DNA from: Mycobacterium terramassiliense
GTDB lineage: Bacteria; Actinomycetota; Actinomycetes; Mycobacteriales; Mycobacteriaceae
Assembly: GCF_900157385.1 (NCBI RefSeq)
Contig: NZ_LT717700.1
Coordinates: 186,001 to 250,000 of the forward strand
Length of the DNA: 64,000 nucleotides
Direction of reading: 5' to 3'
Positions 36,720 through 48,543 of the stretch are shown one piece after another (within the stretch, counting starts at the first letter, position 1; each line of letters starts with the position of its first letter). The notes below the pieces were generated by a model. It made no database searches. It saw only the letters and a program-made list of their open reading frames with translations, and was not told the origin of the DNA. A program made the translations under genes and the position numbers.

Positions 36720-37712
36720 ATGGGTTCGTTCGTGGGTGCCGAGGAGGCGCGGGAGCGCATCGGTGCCGCGCTGGATGCCATCGATGCCGCGCACGACGTG
36801 CTGCGCGAGACCGGTTCGCATGCGGCGGGCAACGAGTTCCGCGTCGAGGTGGCCGAGCGGCTGGAGACCCAGGAGCGGCCTGTTCACCGACGCCGTGAGC
36901 GCCGGCGCTGGCTGCGGCTGGGCCCGCAGGGACCCGACGGCATGTCGCGGCTGTCGGGCCTGCTGGAGGCCCGCGCCTACTTCGAGGCGATCGAGGCCGC
37001 CGTGCGGCCCGGCCGCCACCAACCCGAGGGTGCCGAGCCCGCGGAGCGCGATCGGCGGACGGTCGCCCAGCGCTGTCACGACGCGCTGAAACTGGGCTTC
37101 AAGACGGCGATCGACTGCGGTGAGCTCGGCGCCCACCGCGGTCACCCGGTCACCGTGGTCGTCACCACCACCCTGGCCGACCTCGACCGCGCCGCCCACG
37201 CGGTGGCCGACCCCGCGGTCCCCATGCCGGCACCCGCCCTGACGGGCGGCGGTTCCCGGCTGCCGATGCCCGATTTGATCCGCATGGCCGCCACGGCCAT
37301 TCACTACTCCCCCGCAAGCGGGAGCTACCCCCACGCGGTGTTCGACGACCACACCGGCCGGCCGCTGTATCTGGGCCGCCAAAAACGGATCGCGACCGCC
37401 GACCAACGGCTGATCTGCTACGCCCGCGACCGCGGCTGCACCCGCCCCAACTGCCTGGTACCGGGCTACCGCTGCGAGGTGCACCACTCCCCGGACTGGG
37501 CCGCCGGCGGCCGCACCGACGCCGACAAGCCGCACTTCGCCTGCGACGCCGACCACGACGACGCCAGCAACGGCCACTGGCGCACCAACGTCACCGACAA
37601 CGGCCGACTCGGCTGGGCCGACGGCTCCGGTCCGCCGCACATCAACCGCGCCCACCACCCCGAGGAGCTGCTGCGCGCAGACTCCGATCCACCCGACGAG
37701 GACGGCGGTTGA
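36720..37712 (+). CDS. 13E12-type DUF222/HNH endonuclease, internally deleted
   Basis: 330 aa, against roughly 430-500 aa usual for the family. The C-terminal HNH domain is readable (RDRGCTRPNCLVPGYRCEVHHSPDWAAGG at about residues 236-264), with the Cys pair and His pair, but the usual Asn-Leu after DxD is Lys-Pro. The N-terminus runs from VGAEEARERIGAALDAID to ERLETQER. The sequence then jumps to the late DUF222 block LRLGPQGPDGMSRLSG, so the middle of DUF222 is missing. At the junction GLFTDA is readable only in the +1 frame, which points to two compensating lesions. Probably a decayed copy of the multicopy REP13E12 family. Confidence 0.72.
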   Translation: MGSFVGAEEARERIGAALDAIDAAHDVLRETGSHAAGNEFRVEVAERLETQERPVHRRRERRRWLRLGPQGPDGMSRLSGLLEARAYFEAIEAAVRPGRHQPEGAEPAERDRRTVAQRCHDALKLGFKTAIDCGELGAHRGHPVTVVVTTTLADLDRAAHAVADPAVPMPAPALTGGGSRLPMPDLIRMAATAIHYSPASGSYPHAVFDDHTGRPLYLGRQKRIATADQRLICYARDRGCTRPNCLVPGYRCEVHHSPDWAAGGRTDADKPHFACDADHDDASNGHWRTNVTDNGRLGWADGSGPPHINRAHHPEELLRADSDPPDEDGG

Positions 37713-37750
37713 GGGCCGCGCCGGGAAGGACCGCGTGGCACACTGAACGC

Positions 37751-38352
37751 GTGCCGCCGCACCGCGACCTCGCCGCGTTTGACGATCGGGCGCCCGAGTA
37801 CGACCACGGGTGGCGGGGCCGGCTGCACCATGAGATCAGCGACCGCACCGCCGATCTGGCGGCCGCGGCCGTCGCTTCTCCGGGCAGCGTGCTGGACGTG
37901 GGATGCGGAACGGGCCATCTGCTGCGCACCCTGGCCCGCCGCTTCCCCGGCGCCCAACGGCTCTGCGGCATCGACGCCGCACCCCAAATGATCGCGACGG
38001 CAAGCGCTTTCGGCGGCGACGATCGGCTCGGCTTCGCCGTCGGGGTGGCCGAACGGCTCGGCTTCCCGGACGGCACCTTTGACCTCGTGGTCAGCACGAC
38101 GTCGTTCGATCACTGGACCGATCAACGGGCGGGGCTGGTCGAATGCGCACGGGTGCTGCGCCCCGGCGGGCACCTGGTGCTCGTCGACCAGTTCTCGTGG
38201 TGGCTGCTGCCGACGATCGCCACCACCCGTCGCGGCAAGGCCCGCACCCGGGGCCGCGCCACGGTTCTGCTGCGGCAGGCGGGGTTCGCGTCCCCGCGCT
38301 GGCACCGGCTCTACGCCGTGATCATCAACGCCGTGACGGCGACCAAACCGGC

Positions 38353-38356
<4 letters not shown>
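37751..38356 (+). CDS. class I SAM-dependent methyltransferase
   Basis: 201 aa from GTG 37751. SAM-binding motif I VLDVGCGTGHLLRTLA at about residues 46-61, acidic motif II CGIDAAPQMI, and later GTFDLVVSTTSFDHW and RVLRPGGHLVLVDQF. Methyltransf_11-type fold, small-molecule substrate unknown. Its stop overlaps that of the convergent SDR gene. No operon partner on its strand apart from the HNH gene 38 bases upstream. Confidence 0.87.
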
Positions 38357-41026
<2,670 letters not shown>

Positions 41027-41027
<1 letters not shown>

Positions 41028-42142
41028 TGCTCGGACCGCTGGACGAGTTTCCCCTACATCAGGTTCCGCGGCCGATCGCCTGGGCGGGTTCCTCGGACCG
41101 CAACTTCTATGACCGCTCGTATTTCAATGCCCACGACCGCACCGGCGACATCTTCGTCATCAGCGGCATCGGCTACTACCCCAACCTCGGCGTCAAGGAC
41201 GCGTTCTTCCTCGTCCGCCGCGGGGACACCCAGACCGCGGTGCACCTGTCGGACGCGATCGACTCCGACCGGCTCAACCAGAACGTCAACGGCTACCGGA
41301 TCGAGGTCAGCGAACCGCTTCGCAAGCTGCGCCTGATTCTCGACGAAACCGAGGGCATCGCAGCCGATCTCAGCTGGGAGGGCCTGTTCGACGTCGTCCA
41401 GGAACAGCCGCACGTGCTGCGCTCCGGGAACCGGGTCACGCTGGACGCCCAGCGGTTCGCCCAGCTCGGCAGCTGGAGCGGCCGCATCGCGATCGACGGC
41501 GAGGAGATCGCCGTGGACCCCGCGACGTGGCTGGGCAGCCGCGACCGGTCCTGGGGCATCCGGCCCATCGGCGAGCCCGAGCCGGCGGGCCGGCCCGCCG
41601 ACCCGCCGTTCGAGGGCATGTGGTGGCTCTACGTGCCGATGGCCTTCGACGAGTTCGCGATCGTGCTGATCATCCAGGAGGAGCCCACCGGGTTCCGCTC
41701 GCTCAACGACTGCACCCGGGTCTGGCGCGACGGCCGCGTCGAGCAGCTGGGCTGGCCGCGGGTGAAAATCCACTACCGGTCCGGCACCCGCATCCCGACC
41801 GGGGCGACCATCGACGCGACGGCCCCCGACGGCACCGCAGTCCACTTCGACGTCGAGTCCAAGCTGCCCGTCCCGATCCACGTCGGGGGCGGCTACGGCG
41901 GCGATTCGGACTGGCTGCACGGGATGTGGAAGGGCGAAAAGTTCGTCGAGCGGCTGACTTACGACATGACCGACCCGGCCATCGTCGCGCGGTCGGGCTT
42001 CGGCGTGATCGACCACGTGGGCCGCGCGGTGTGCCGCGACGGCGACGGCGATCCGGTGGAGGGCTGGGGTCTCTACGAACACGGCGCGCTGGGCCGCCAC
42101 GACCCGTCGGGCTTCAAGGACTGGCTGACGGTGGCGCCCTAA
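41027..42142 (+). CDS. conserved hypothetical protein (Rv3169-like)
   Basis: 371 aa, one-base overlap with the kinase gene (TAATG). Beta-rich sequence without signal peptide or membrane segment; motifs such as WAGSSDRNFYDRSYFNAHD, SRDRSWGIRPIGEPEP and MWWLYVPMAFDEFAIVLI are shared with uncharacterised actinobacterial proteins that resemble lipocalin/hydroxysteroid-type binding folds. No catalytic residues are recognised. The partner of the Rv3168-like kinase in a two-gene operon, so probably acts on the same substrate. Confidence 0.8.
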
Positions 42143-42151
42143 GGCTTCCGC

Positions 42152-42178
42152 GCGCCTAGCGCGCCTAGCGCGCCTAGC
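42152..42178. repeat. three tandem copies of a 9-bp unit (GCGCCTAGC)
   Basis: Exact copies at 42152-42160, 42161-42169 and 42170-42178, between the convergent Rv3169-like and LLM genes. The third copy contains the stop codon of the LLM gene (TAG on the minus strand), and each further copy would supply another in-frame stop because the unit is 9 bp. Confidence 0.9.
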
Positions 42179-43169
42179 GCAGTTCGCGCAGCTCGTCCAG
42201 GATCTCCGACAGCGTCTGCAGCCCAATCGGCGACGGTTGGTAGAGGCACACGGTGTCCGAGACGCCGTCGACGCGGTCGCGGATGTGGGCGGCGATCTCC
42301 TTCGGCGTGCCGCAGGCCGCGATGGTGTGCAGCACCTCGTCGTCGATCAACTCGCCCATCTCCTGCCAGCGGCCCTGCTTGGACATCGCGTTGAGTTCGG
42401 GCTGCAGGCCCTCCCAGCCGTGCGCGGCCAGCACCGGCCGGTACGCCGGGGTGGACCCGTAGAAGGCCAGCAGCCGCCGCGTGGCCGCGTGATCCGCAGG
42501 GTCCGAGCCCGCCGACACGATGATCTCGGGGATCACGGCTAAGTCCTCGGCCCGGCGGCCACCGGCCCGCAGGCCGTCGCGCACCGCCGGCATCGTGGCG
42601 TCGTGCAGAAACCGCTTGGTGCCGAAAGGCATCACCAACAGGCCGTCGGCGTGCTCGGCGGTGGCGCGGGTCAGCCGCGGGCCGAGGGCTCCGACGTAGA
42701 TCGGCGGCGGGCCATAGGGATTGGGGCCGGGGCTGAACGTCGGCGTCATCAGCGTGTGCCGGTAGTAGTCGCCGCGAAAGTCCAAGCGGCCGCCCGTTTC
42801 CCAGGCCTCGAAGATCGCGCGGAGGGCCGCGATCAACTCGGTCATGCGGGCCACCGGATGCTCGAACTGTGCACCGAATCGCTTTTCGATCTGCGGGCGG
42901 ATCTGGGTGCCCAGGCCGAGGAAGAATCGCCCGCCGCTCAGCAGCTGGTGATCGTTGGCCTGGTGGGCCAGGTGTATCGGATTGCGCGGAAACGCGATGG
43001 CCACGTTGGTCATCAGGTCCAGCCCGCCCACGGTGGCGGCCAGCGTCAGCGGGGCGAACACGTCGTGCTGACCCTCGAAGGTGGCCACACCGCTGGCCCC
43101 GGCGTCGCGCAGCGCCCGCGCGCGCTCGACCGCATCCACCGGCCCGTACAACGCGGTGAAGACTTTCAT
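42174..43169 (-). CDS. LLM-class (F420- or FMN-dependent) oxidoreductase
   Basis: 331 aa. Luciferase-like TIM-barrel: NVAIAFPRNPIHLAHQANDHQLLSGGRFFLGLGTQI is the characteristic block, and PPPIYVGALGPRLTRATAEHADGLL and the C-terminal CGTPKEIAAHIRDRVDG are typical of actinobacterial F420-dependent members (TIGR03617-like). Cytosolic, substrate unknown. Monocistronic; the 3' end runs into the 9-bp tandem repeat. Confidence 0.87.
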   Translation of the reverse strand: MKVFTALYGPVDAVERARALRDAGASGVATFEGQHDVFAPLTLAATVGGLDLMTNVAIAFPRNPIHLAHQANDHQLLSGGRFFLGLGTQIRPQIEKRFGAQFEHPVARMTELIAALRAIFEAWETGGRLDFRGDYYRHTLMTPTFSPGPNPYGPPPIYVGALGPRLTRATAEHADGLLVMPFGTKRFLHDATMPAVRDGLRAGGRRAEDLAVIPEIIVSAGSDPADHAATRRLLAFYGSTPAYRPVLAAHGWEGLQPELNAMSKQGRWQEMGELIDDEVLHTIAACGTPKEIAAHIRDRVDGVSDTVCLYQPSPIGLQTLSEILDELRELR

Positions 43170-43246
43170 CGGCTACCTGAGCACCTACTTAGACGGGCAA
43201 GGGAAATTTATCGTACGAAACCGTCGAAATGCGGTTGACTGGGGAC

Positions 43247-44593
43247 GTGACGAAGCCGCCGCCGGTTGTCGACGTGGTCGTGGTCGGTGCCGGCTTTGCC
43301 GGGCTGTCAGCGGCGCGCGAGTTGACGCGGCAGGGCCATGACGTGCTGGTCTTCGAGGGCCGCGACCGCGTGGGTGGCCGCTCGTTCACCGGCAGCGTCG
43401 CCGGGTTGCCCGCCGACCTGGGCGGCACCTTCGTCGGCCCGACCCAGGACGCCGTCCTGGCGCTGGCCGCCGAGCTGCAGGTCCCGACCATCCCGACGCA
43501 CCACGACGGCAAGAACGTCATCCACTGGCGCGGGTGGGCGCGTCCCTACCACGGCACCATCCCCAAACTTTCGCTGACCGGGCTGCTCGACATCGGCCGG
43601 CTGCGTTGGCAATTCGAGAGGATCGCCCGCGGCGTCCCGGTGGCGGCGCCGTGGGACGCGCGCCGCGCCCGCGAACTGGACGGCATGTCGCTGGGCGGCT
43701 GGCTGCGCTCGGTGCGCGCCTCCGCCTCCTCGCACGACCTGATGGCCATCGTGGCCCGCGTGACGTGGGGCTGCGAACCCGACGAGGTGTCGATGCTGCA
43801 CGCCGCCCGGTATGTGCACGCCGCCGGGGGGCTGGACCCGCTGCTCGACGTCGAAAACGGCGCCCAGCAGGACCGTTTCCCGGGCGGCACCCAACAGATC
43901 GCCGAGGCGGCGGCCGCCGAGCTGGGGGCGCGCGTGGTGCTCAACGCCCCGGTGCGGCGCATCGAGCGGCACGGTTCGGGGGTCACGGTGAGCACCGACG
44001 CCGGTGCGGCCGAGGCCGGCTTCGTCATCGTTGCGGTCCCGCCGGCCCATCGGGCATCGATCGAGTTCGCTCCCCCGCTGCCCGAGGAGTACGAACAGCT
44101 CGCCCGCAATTGGCCGCAGGGCCGGCTCAGCAAGGCCTACGCGGCCTACGAGACGCCGTTCTGGCGCGCCGACGGGTTCTCCGGGCAGGCGCTCTCCGAC
44201 CGGGGCCCGGTGTTCATCACCTTCGACGTCAGCCCGCACGCCGACGGTCCGGGGGTCCTGATGGGCTTTGTCGACGCCCGCGCGTTCGACTCGCTTCCCT
44301 CCGAACAGCGCCGCCGCGACGCGCTGCGCTGCTTCGCCTCGCAGTTCGGCGACGAAGCGCTCAAGCCCCTGGACTATGTCGACCAACGTTGGGGCACAGA
44401 GGATTTCGCGCCGGGCGGTCCGACGGCGGCGGTACCGCCCGGCTCGTGGACACGGTTCGGGCGGTGGCTGCGCGAACCGGTCGGGCCGATCCACTGGGCC
44501 GGCACCGAGACCGCGGATGAGTGGACCGGGTTCCTCGACGGCGCCGTGCGGTCCGGCCAGCGGGCCGCCGCCGAGATCACCGCCCTGCTATGA
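43247..44593 (+). CDS. aofH: flavin monoamine oxidase AofH
   Basis: 448 aa from GTG 43247, preferred over ATG 43229 because it gives the length I recall for M. tuberculosis AofH (Rv3170) and aligns its N-terminus ([18 protein letters not shown]). FAD-binding [20 protein letters not shown] and [11 protein letters not shown] at residues 12-45; C-terminal FAD motif [29 protein letters not shown]. Conserved [21 protein letters not shown]. Oxidative deamination of an amine is expected. Cytosolic, in contrast to the exported paralogue at 45722. Confidence 0.92.
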   Translation: MTKPPPVVDVVVVGAGFAGLSAARELTRQGHDVLVFEGRDRVGGRSFTGSVAGLPADLGGTFVGPTQDAVLALAAELQVPTIPTHHDGKNVIHWRGWARPYHGTIPKLSLTGLLDIGRLRWQFERIARGVPVAAPWDARRARELDGMSLGGWLRSVRASASSHDLMAIVARVTWGCEPDEVSMLHAARYVHAAGGLDPLLDVENGAQQDRFPGGTQQIAEAAAAELGARVVLNAPVRRIERHGSGVTVSTDAGAAEAGFVIVAVPPAHRASIEFAPPLPEEYEQLARNWPQGRLSKAYAAYETPFWRADGFSGQALSDRGPVFITFDVSPHADGPGVLMGFVDARAFDSLPSEQRRRDALRCFASQFGDEALKPLDYVDQRWGTEDFAPGGPTAAVPPGSWTRFGRWLREPVGPIHWAGTETADEWTGFLDGAVRSGQRAAAEITALL

Positions 44594-44598
44594 GCCCG

Positions 44599-45573
44599 CT
44601 ATGAGCTGATCCGGCGCGCCCGCACGTCGTGGGTCACCGATTCCACCAGCGCCCGCAGGTGCCGGTTGACCTCGCGCGGCTGTTCCAGCATCGAGCAGTG
44701 GCCGCCGGGGAGCTCGACCAGCCCGACGACGTTGGGCGCCGTGCGCGCGATCCGCCGTGACTGGCCGATCGGGGTCAGCCGGTCGCGCTCGCTGCCGATC
44801 ACCAGCGTCGGCACCGTCAACCCGTCCAATGCGAGATGCCGCGACCCCAGCGCGTCGACGAGCATCTTGGCGCAGCCCCCGCGCCCGGCCGGCGACGTCT
44901 GCGCGAACAGCTCGCAGACCGCCCGCGCGGCGCCCGGGTGGGCGCCCTGGCCGACCGCGAGCATCGCGACGACGTAGCGGCTGGGGATCCGGGCCGCGGC
45001 CGGCACCCGAAACCCGCCGAAGGCCGTGATCAGGCCGCGGGCGGCCAGGACTCGCGCCTCTGAAAACCCGCGCAACTCGCGGGGCACCGACAGCAGCTTC
45101 ACCTGACGCACCAGATCGCCGGTGGTGGTGTTGATCAGCGCGACGGCGTCGGCGCGCCGGCGGACCCTGTCGCGGTAGTGCTCCGACCAGGCCGCGATCG
45201 TGATGCCGCCCATCGAGTGGCCGGCCAGCACCGCGCGCTCGTGCGGCGCCAAGGTCGCCTCCAGCACCGAATCCAGGTCGGACGCAAGGTGTTCGAGGCT
45301 GTAGCCACCGCGGCGCGGAACGCCGCTTCGTCCGTGGCCGCGATGGTCGAACGCGATGACCCGGTAATCGGTGGCCAGGTCGCGGATCTGGTGCGCCCAG
45401 GCGCGGATCGCGCAGGTGATGCCGTGCGTGAGCACGATCGGATAACCGTCGGGCGGCCCGAAAACCTCTGCGTGCAAAGGGGTTCCGTCGACCGCGGGCA
45501 CAGTCACGGCGTGGCTGGGCGGCAGTTCGTCGGGGAGCCGCTCGCCTGTCCGATTCGATGACACAACACTCAT
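44599..45573 (-). CDS. hpx: alpha/beta hydrolase, non-heme haloperoxidase-like (Hpx)
   Basis: 324 aa from ATG 45573, which is preceded by GAAGGGGGCGG. Alpha/beta-hydrolase motifs: LTHGITCAIRAW, FDHRGHGRSG, nucleophile elbow LAGHSMGGIT, acid Asp in IGSERDRLTPIG and catalytic His in PGGHCSMLEQP. The position after aofH matches hpx (Rv3171c). Longer than the length I remember for the M. tuberculosis protein. 'Haloperoxidase' is the traditional family name; esterase or lipase activity is more likely. Convergent with aofH, stops six bases apart. Confidence 0.87.
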   Translation of the reverse strand: MSVVSSNRTGERLPDELPPSHAVTVPAVDGTPLHAEVFGPPDGYPIVLTHGITCAIRAWAHQIRDLATDYRVIAFDHRGHGRSGVPRRGGYSLEHLASDLDSVLEATLAPHERAVLAGHSMGGITIAAWSEHYRDRVRRRADAVALINTTTGDLVRQVKLLSVPRELRGFSEARVLAARGLITAFGGFRVPAAARIPSRYVVAMLAVGQGAHPGAARAVCELFAQTSPAGRGGCAKMLVDALGSRHLALDGLTVPTLVIGSERDRLTPIGQSRRIARTAPNVVGLVELPGGHCSMLEQPREVNRHLRALVESVTHDVRARRISS

Positions 45574-45721
45574 CGCCGCCCCCTTCGAACGCGGCCACGT
45601 CGCCGCACCCCGGATGTAGGCGAAGTGTAGCCCCCACTCAACGACGAACGGGTGAAAACGGCCCATTACACGCCGCCAATTCGGGCACGGTCGTGCAACA
45701 ACCTGTGAGACGCTGACAGCC

Positions 45722-47080
45722 GTGAACCCGCTGTCCCGTCGGGAGTTCCTCGCGGCGACGACGCTGGTCGGCGGCGGACTCGCGGCCGGGTGCGCTCCGC
45801 GTCCCCCGGCCGACGCCCCGCTCGACGATAAGGCGGTGCTCGTTGTCGGCGCCGGCATGGCGGGCCTGTCCGCCGCACGCAGCCTTGCCGACGCGGGATG
45901 GCCGGTGCGTGTCATCGAAGCCCGCGACCGCATCGGCGGGCGGGTGCACACCTACCGCGACTGGGGCGTGCCGCTGGAGATGGGTGCGTCCTGGATCCAC
46001 GGCACCACCGACAATCCGCTGATGGAGCTCGCCCATGAGGCGCGCGCCCAGCTCGTGCCCACCGACTACTACGGGTGGGCGAAACTCGCGGTCGATCCGC
46101 GACTCCCCCCGCTGGACTACGACCCGGAAACGTGGCGCACCTTTGTGCGACGGGCCCGCGGCCACGTCGACGGCGGCAGCCTCGGCGCCGCGGTGGACGC
46201 CGCGGCCACCCGCGCGGAGCTCTCCGATTCCGACCGCGCGCAGTTGGGTTTCTACATCACCACCGAGATCGAGGACGAGTATGCCGCCGGCGCGGACCAG
46301 TTGTCCGCCAACACCTTTGACCACGGCGACTACGCCGACGGCGACCAGGACGTCGTCACGAGCGGCTACGACGCCCTGCCGCGGCTGCTTGCCGAGGGTC
46401 TGCAGATCCAGCTGAAGACGCCGGTCACCGCGATCGCCCGACGCGGCAACTCCGTCGTCGTACGCGCCGGAAGCCGCTCGTTCGAGGGACCCGCGGCGAT
46501 CGTCACCGTCCCCCTGGGCGTCCTGAAATCCGGTGCGATCGCCTTCGGTCCGCCGCTTCCCGACCCGCACCTGCACGCCGTGAACGCGCTCGGGTTCGGC
46601 GTGTTGTCCAAGAGCTTCTTCCGTTTCAGCCGGCGAAGCTGGGACGTCGAGAACGCCTTCTACCAGTACATCGGGACCGAGCCGGGCACCTGGTCGCAAT
46701 GGTTCAGCCTGCCCAGCGCCGCGGGACCAATCATGTTGGCCTTCAACGCCGGTGACCGCGGCCGGTGGGCGGAGGCGGCGCGGCCCGCCGAGCTGATGGC
46801 CAGCGCGCTGCCCATCGCCCGTCGGCTGTTCGGCGGCGACGTCTCACCGGTCGAGGTCCGAAGCTCGGCTTGGGCCGTCGACCCCTACGCGCTCGGCTCG
46901 TATTCGTTCCACGCGCCCGGTTCCGGCCTCGACGACCGGCGCCGGTTGGCCGAACCGATCGGCGACCGGCTTTACCTCGCGGGTGAGGCGGTCGGCACCA
47001 ACAATCCGGCCACCGCGACCGGCGCCGTGGTCAGTGGCCGATACGCCGCCGACCAGTTGATGCGCCGCTTGGGTGGCTGA
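45722..47080 (+). CDS. exported flavin amine oxidase, Tat/lipoprotein signal
   Basis: 452 aa from GTG 45722. The N-terminus combines a twin-arginine motif (SRREFLAATT) and a lipobox-like LAAGC at about residues 20-24, so the protein is probably exported folded with FAD and lipid-anchored. FAD-binding VLVVGAGMAGLSAARSLADAGW and IEARDRIGGRVHTY; substrate loop MGASWIHG; C-terminal YLAGEAVGTNNPATATGAVVSGRYAA. Polyamine-oxidase/LSD1-like amine oxidase family. Likely acts on extracytoplasmic amines. Monocistronic; six bases from the convergent next gene. Confidence 0.88.
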   Translation: MNPLSRREFLAATTLVGGGLAAGCAPRPPADAPLDDKAVLVVGAGMAGLSAARSLADAGWPVRVIEARDRIGGRVHTYRDWGVPLEMGASWIHGTTDNPLMELAHEARAQLVPTDYYGWAKLAVDPRLPPLDYDPETWRTFVRRARGHVDGGSLGAAVDAAATRAELSDSDRAQLGFYITTEIEDEYAAGADQLSANTFDHGDYADGDQDVVTSGYDALPRLLAEGLQIQLKTPVTAIARRGNSVVVRAGSRSFEGPAAIVTVPLGVLKSGAIAFGPPLPDPHLHAVNALGFGVLSKSFFRFSRRSWDVENAFYQYIGTEPGTWSQWFSLPSAAGPIMLAFNAGDRGRWAEAARPAELMASALPIARRLFGGDVSPVEVRSSAWAVDPYALGSYSFHAPGSGLDDRRRLAEPIGDRLYLAGEAVGTNNPATATGAVVSGRYAADQLMRRLGG

Positions 47081-47086
47081 CGGTCC

Positions 47087-47533
47087 CTACGTGCGCTCCA
47101 GCGCGTCGGCGCAGCCGTCGAGGATGGCGGCGAAGCTCGCGCGCAGCAGCCGCTGGCTGACCGCCTCCAACAGCTTTCCCCCGGCCCGGGCCGGATGGGT
47201 GTAGTTGGTCAACCAGTCCACGCGGGTGCCGTCACCGGCGGCGGTGAACGTCAGCGTGCCTCCGTCGTGGTTGAACGGCGGGAAGGATCGGACGATGAGG
47301 TAGGAGTAGCTCCGCGGCCGGTCGTAGGCCGTGATCTCCTCGCGAAACCAGGTCCCGACCCCGACCACCTCACGCACCGCGCCCGCGCCGCGCCCCGGCG
47401 AATCCTTCGCGTCACCGGCCCGCAGAACCAGCGGGGCGGCGGCCAGGTTGTGCGGGTCGGCCAGCCAGTCGAAGACCTGTTCCGGAGGTGCGGCGATGCT
47501 TCGCTCCAAGTGAATCCGGACCATTCGACACAT
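47087..47533 (-). CDS. SRPBCC (polyketide cyclase-like) protein
   Basis: 148 aa from ATG 47533, or 145 aa from ATG 47524 (MVRIHLERSI). START/Bet v1-like pattern: HLERSIAAPPEQVFDWLADPHN at the start, TWFREEITAYDRPRSYSYLIV, GTLTFTAAGDGTRVDWLTNYTH and a long C-terminal helix ending CADALERT. Binds a hydrophobic ligand; reaction undefined. Divergent from an AraC gene, with a 12-bp palindrome between them. Confidence 0.82.
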   Translation of the reverse strand: MCRMVRIHLERSIAAPPEQVFDWLADPHNLAAAPLVLRAGDAKDSPGRGAGAVREVVGVGTWFREEITAYDRPRSYSYLIVRSFPPFNHDGGTLTFTAAGDGTRVDWLTNYTHPARAGGKLLEAVSQRLLRASFAAILDGCADALERT

Positions 47534-47553
47534 GCTAGCCGCCGTCGGCACGC

Positions 47554-47565
47554 ACACAATTGTGT
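47554..47565. promoter_or_regulatory. 12-bp perfect palindrome between divergent genes
   Basis: ACACAATTGTGT lies midway in the 54-base gap between the SRPBCC gene and the AraC gene and is AT-rich for this genome. A candidate operator for the divergent AraC protein, although AraC-family sites are more often direct repeats. Confidence 0.4.
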
Positions 47566-47587
47566 AGCGTCGACGAACGGGAACCCG

Positions 47588-48538
47588 ATGAAAACGGTGT
47601 TGTTGGACACGGACGACCTGGGTGAGGCCGAGCAGGTCCTCGGCCAGACCTACGCCGCCGTGCGCATCAGCGGCACCCCAAGCGCTGCCGCCCGCATGAA
47701 AATTTCGAGAAGGTCGTGCGGCCCGCTGACCATCGATGACGCCGAAGTCGGCTATGACTTCAGCTATGAAGCCGAGTCGCCCGAGAAGATCTACCTGTGC
47801 CGAGTGCGGTCCGGGCTGATCGAAGAGCGGCCACCCGCCGGCCCGCCGAATTCCGTTGGCGCCGGCGAGATCTTGGCCATCGGCGCGCTCGAGGCGCCGT
47901 TCGGCGGCCACGTGAGCCGCGCCCACTGCGACATCGTCACCGTCGACAGGGGACTTTTCGATCGGGTGGCGGCGGGAGACGGTGGCGGGTCCGGGCGGAT
48001 CCGATTGACCGGTTCGCGGCCGGTTTCCGCGGCCGCCGGCCGGCACCTGGTCCAGTCGGTCGACTATCTGCGGGACGGACTGCTGATCGACCCGGCCTCG
48101 AGCGGCGCGAAGCTGATCGCGTCGACGGCGCTGCAGCACCTGGCCGCCACGATGCTCGCCACCTTTCCCAACAACGCGTTGCTGGACCCCACGATCGGGG
48201 ATCGGCACGACACCACGCCGGCGTTGCTGCGGCGCGCTATCGCGTTCATCGAGGACCACGCCGACACCGACATCGGGATCGCCGACGTCGCCCGCGCCAC
48301 CTATGTCACGCCGCGCGCGATCCAGTTGATGTTCCGTCGCCACCGCGATTGCACGCCCATGGAATACCTGCGCCGCGTGCGGCTCCACCACGCCCACCGA
48401 GAACTGGTGGCCGCCAACAGGGCCCACGCCACGGTCGCCCAGATCGCCGCCAGGTGGGGATTCACACACACCGGCCGGTTCGCCGTGTACTACCGCCAGG
48501 TGTACGGCCAAAGCCCGCACACGACGCTGCGCGAATGA
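47588..48538 (+). CDS. AraC-family transcription regulator
   Basis: 316 aa. A weakly conserved N-terminal sensor (about 190 residues) is followed by two C-terminal HTH motifs: TDIGIADVARATYVTPRAIQ and TVAQIAARWGFTHTGRFAVYYRQVYGQSPHTTL. Closest relative within the window is the next gene on the opposite strand, which has the same C-terminal pattern (GFTHTGRFA-x-YR-x-YGQSPH). Possible control of the divergent SRPBCC gene. Convergent with its paralogue, stops five bases apart. Confidence 0.88.
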   Translation: MKTVLLDTDDLGEAEQVLGQTYAAVRISGTPSAAARMKISRRSCGPLTIDDAEVGYDFSYEAESPEKIYLCRVRSGLIEERPPAGPPNSVGAGEILAIGALEAPFGGHVSRAHCDIVTVDRGLFDRVAAGDGGGSGRIRLTGSRPVSAAAGRHLVQSVDYLRDGLLIDPASSGAKLIASTALQHLAATMLATFPNNALLDPTIGDRHDTTPALLRRAIAFIEDHADTDIGIADVARATYVTPRAIQLMFRRHRDCTPMEYLRRVRLHHAHRELVAANRAHATVAQIAARWGFTHTGRFAVYYRQVYGQSPHTTLRE

Positions 48539-48543
48539 CGGCC

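Noticed and set aside
42152..42178. CRISPR or attachment-site repeat
   Set aside because: Three contiguous 9-bp units without spacers or integrase nearby; a simple minisatellite.
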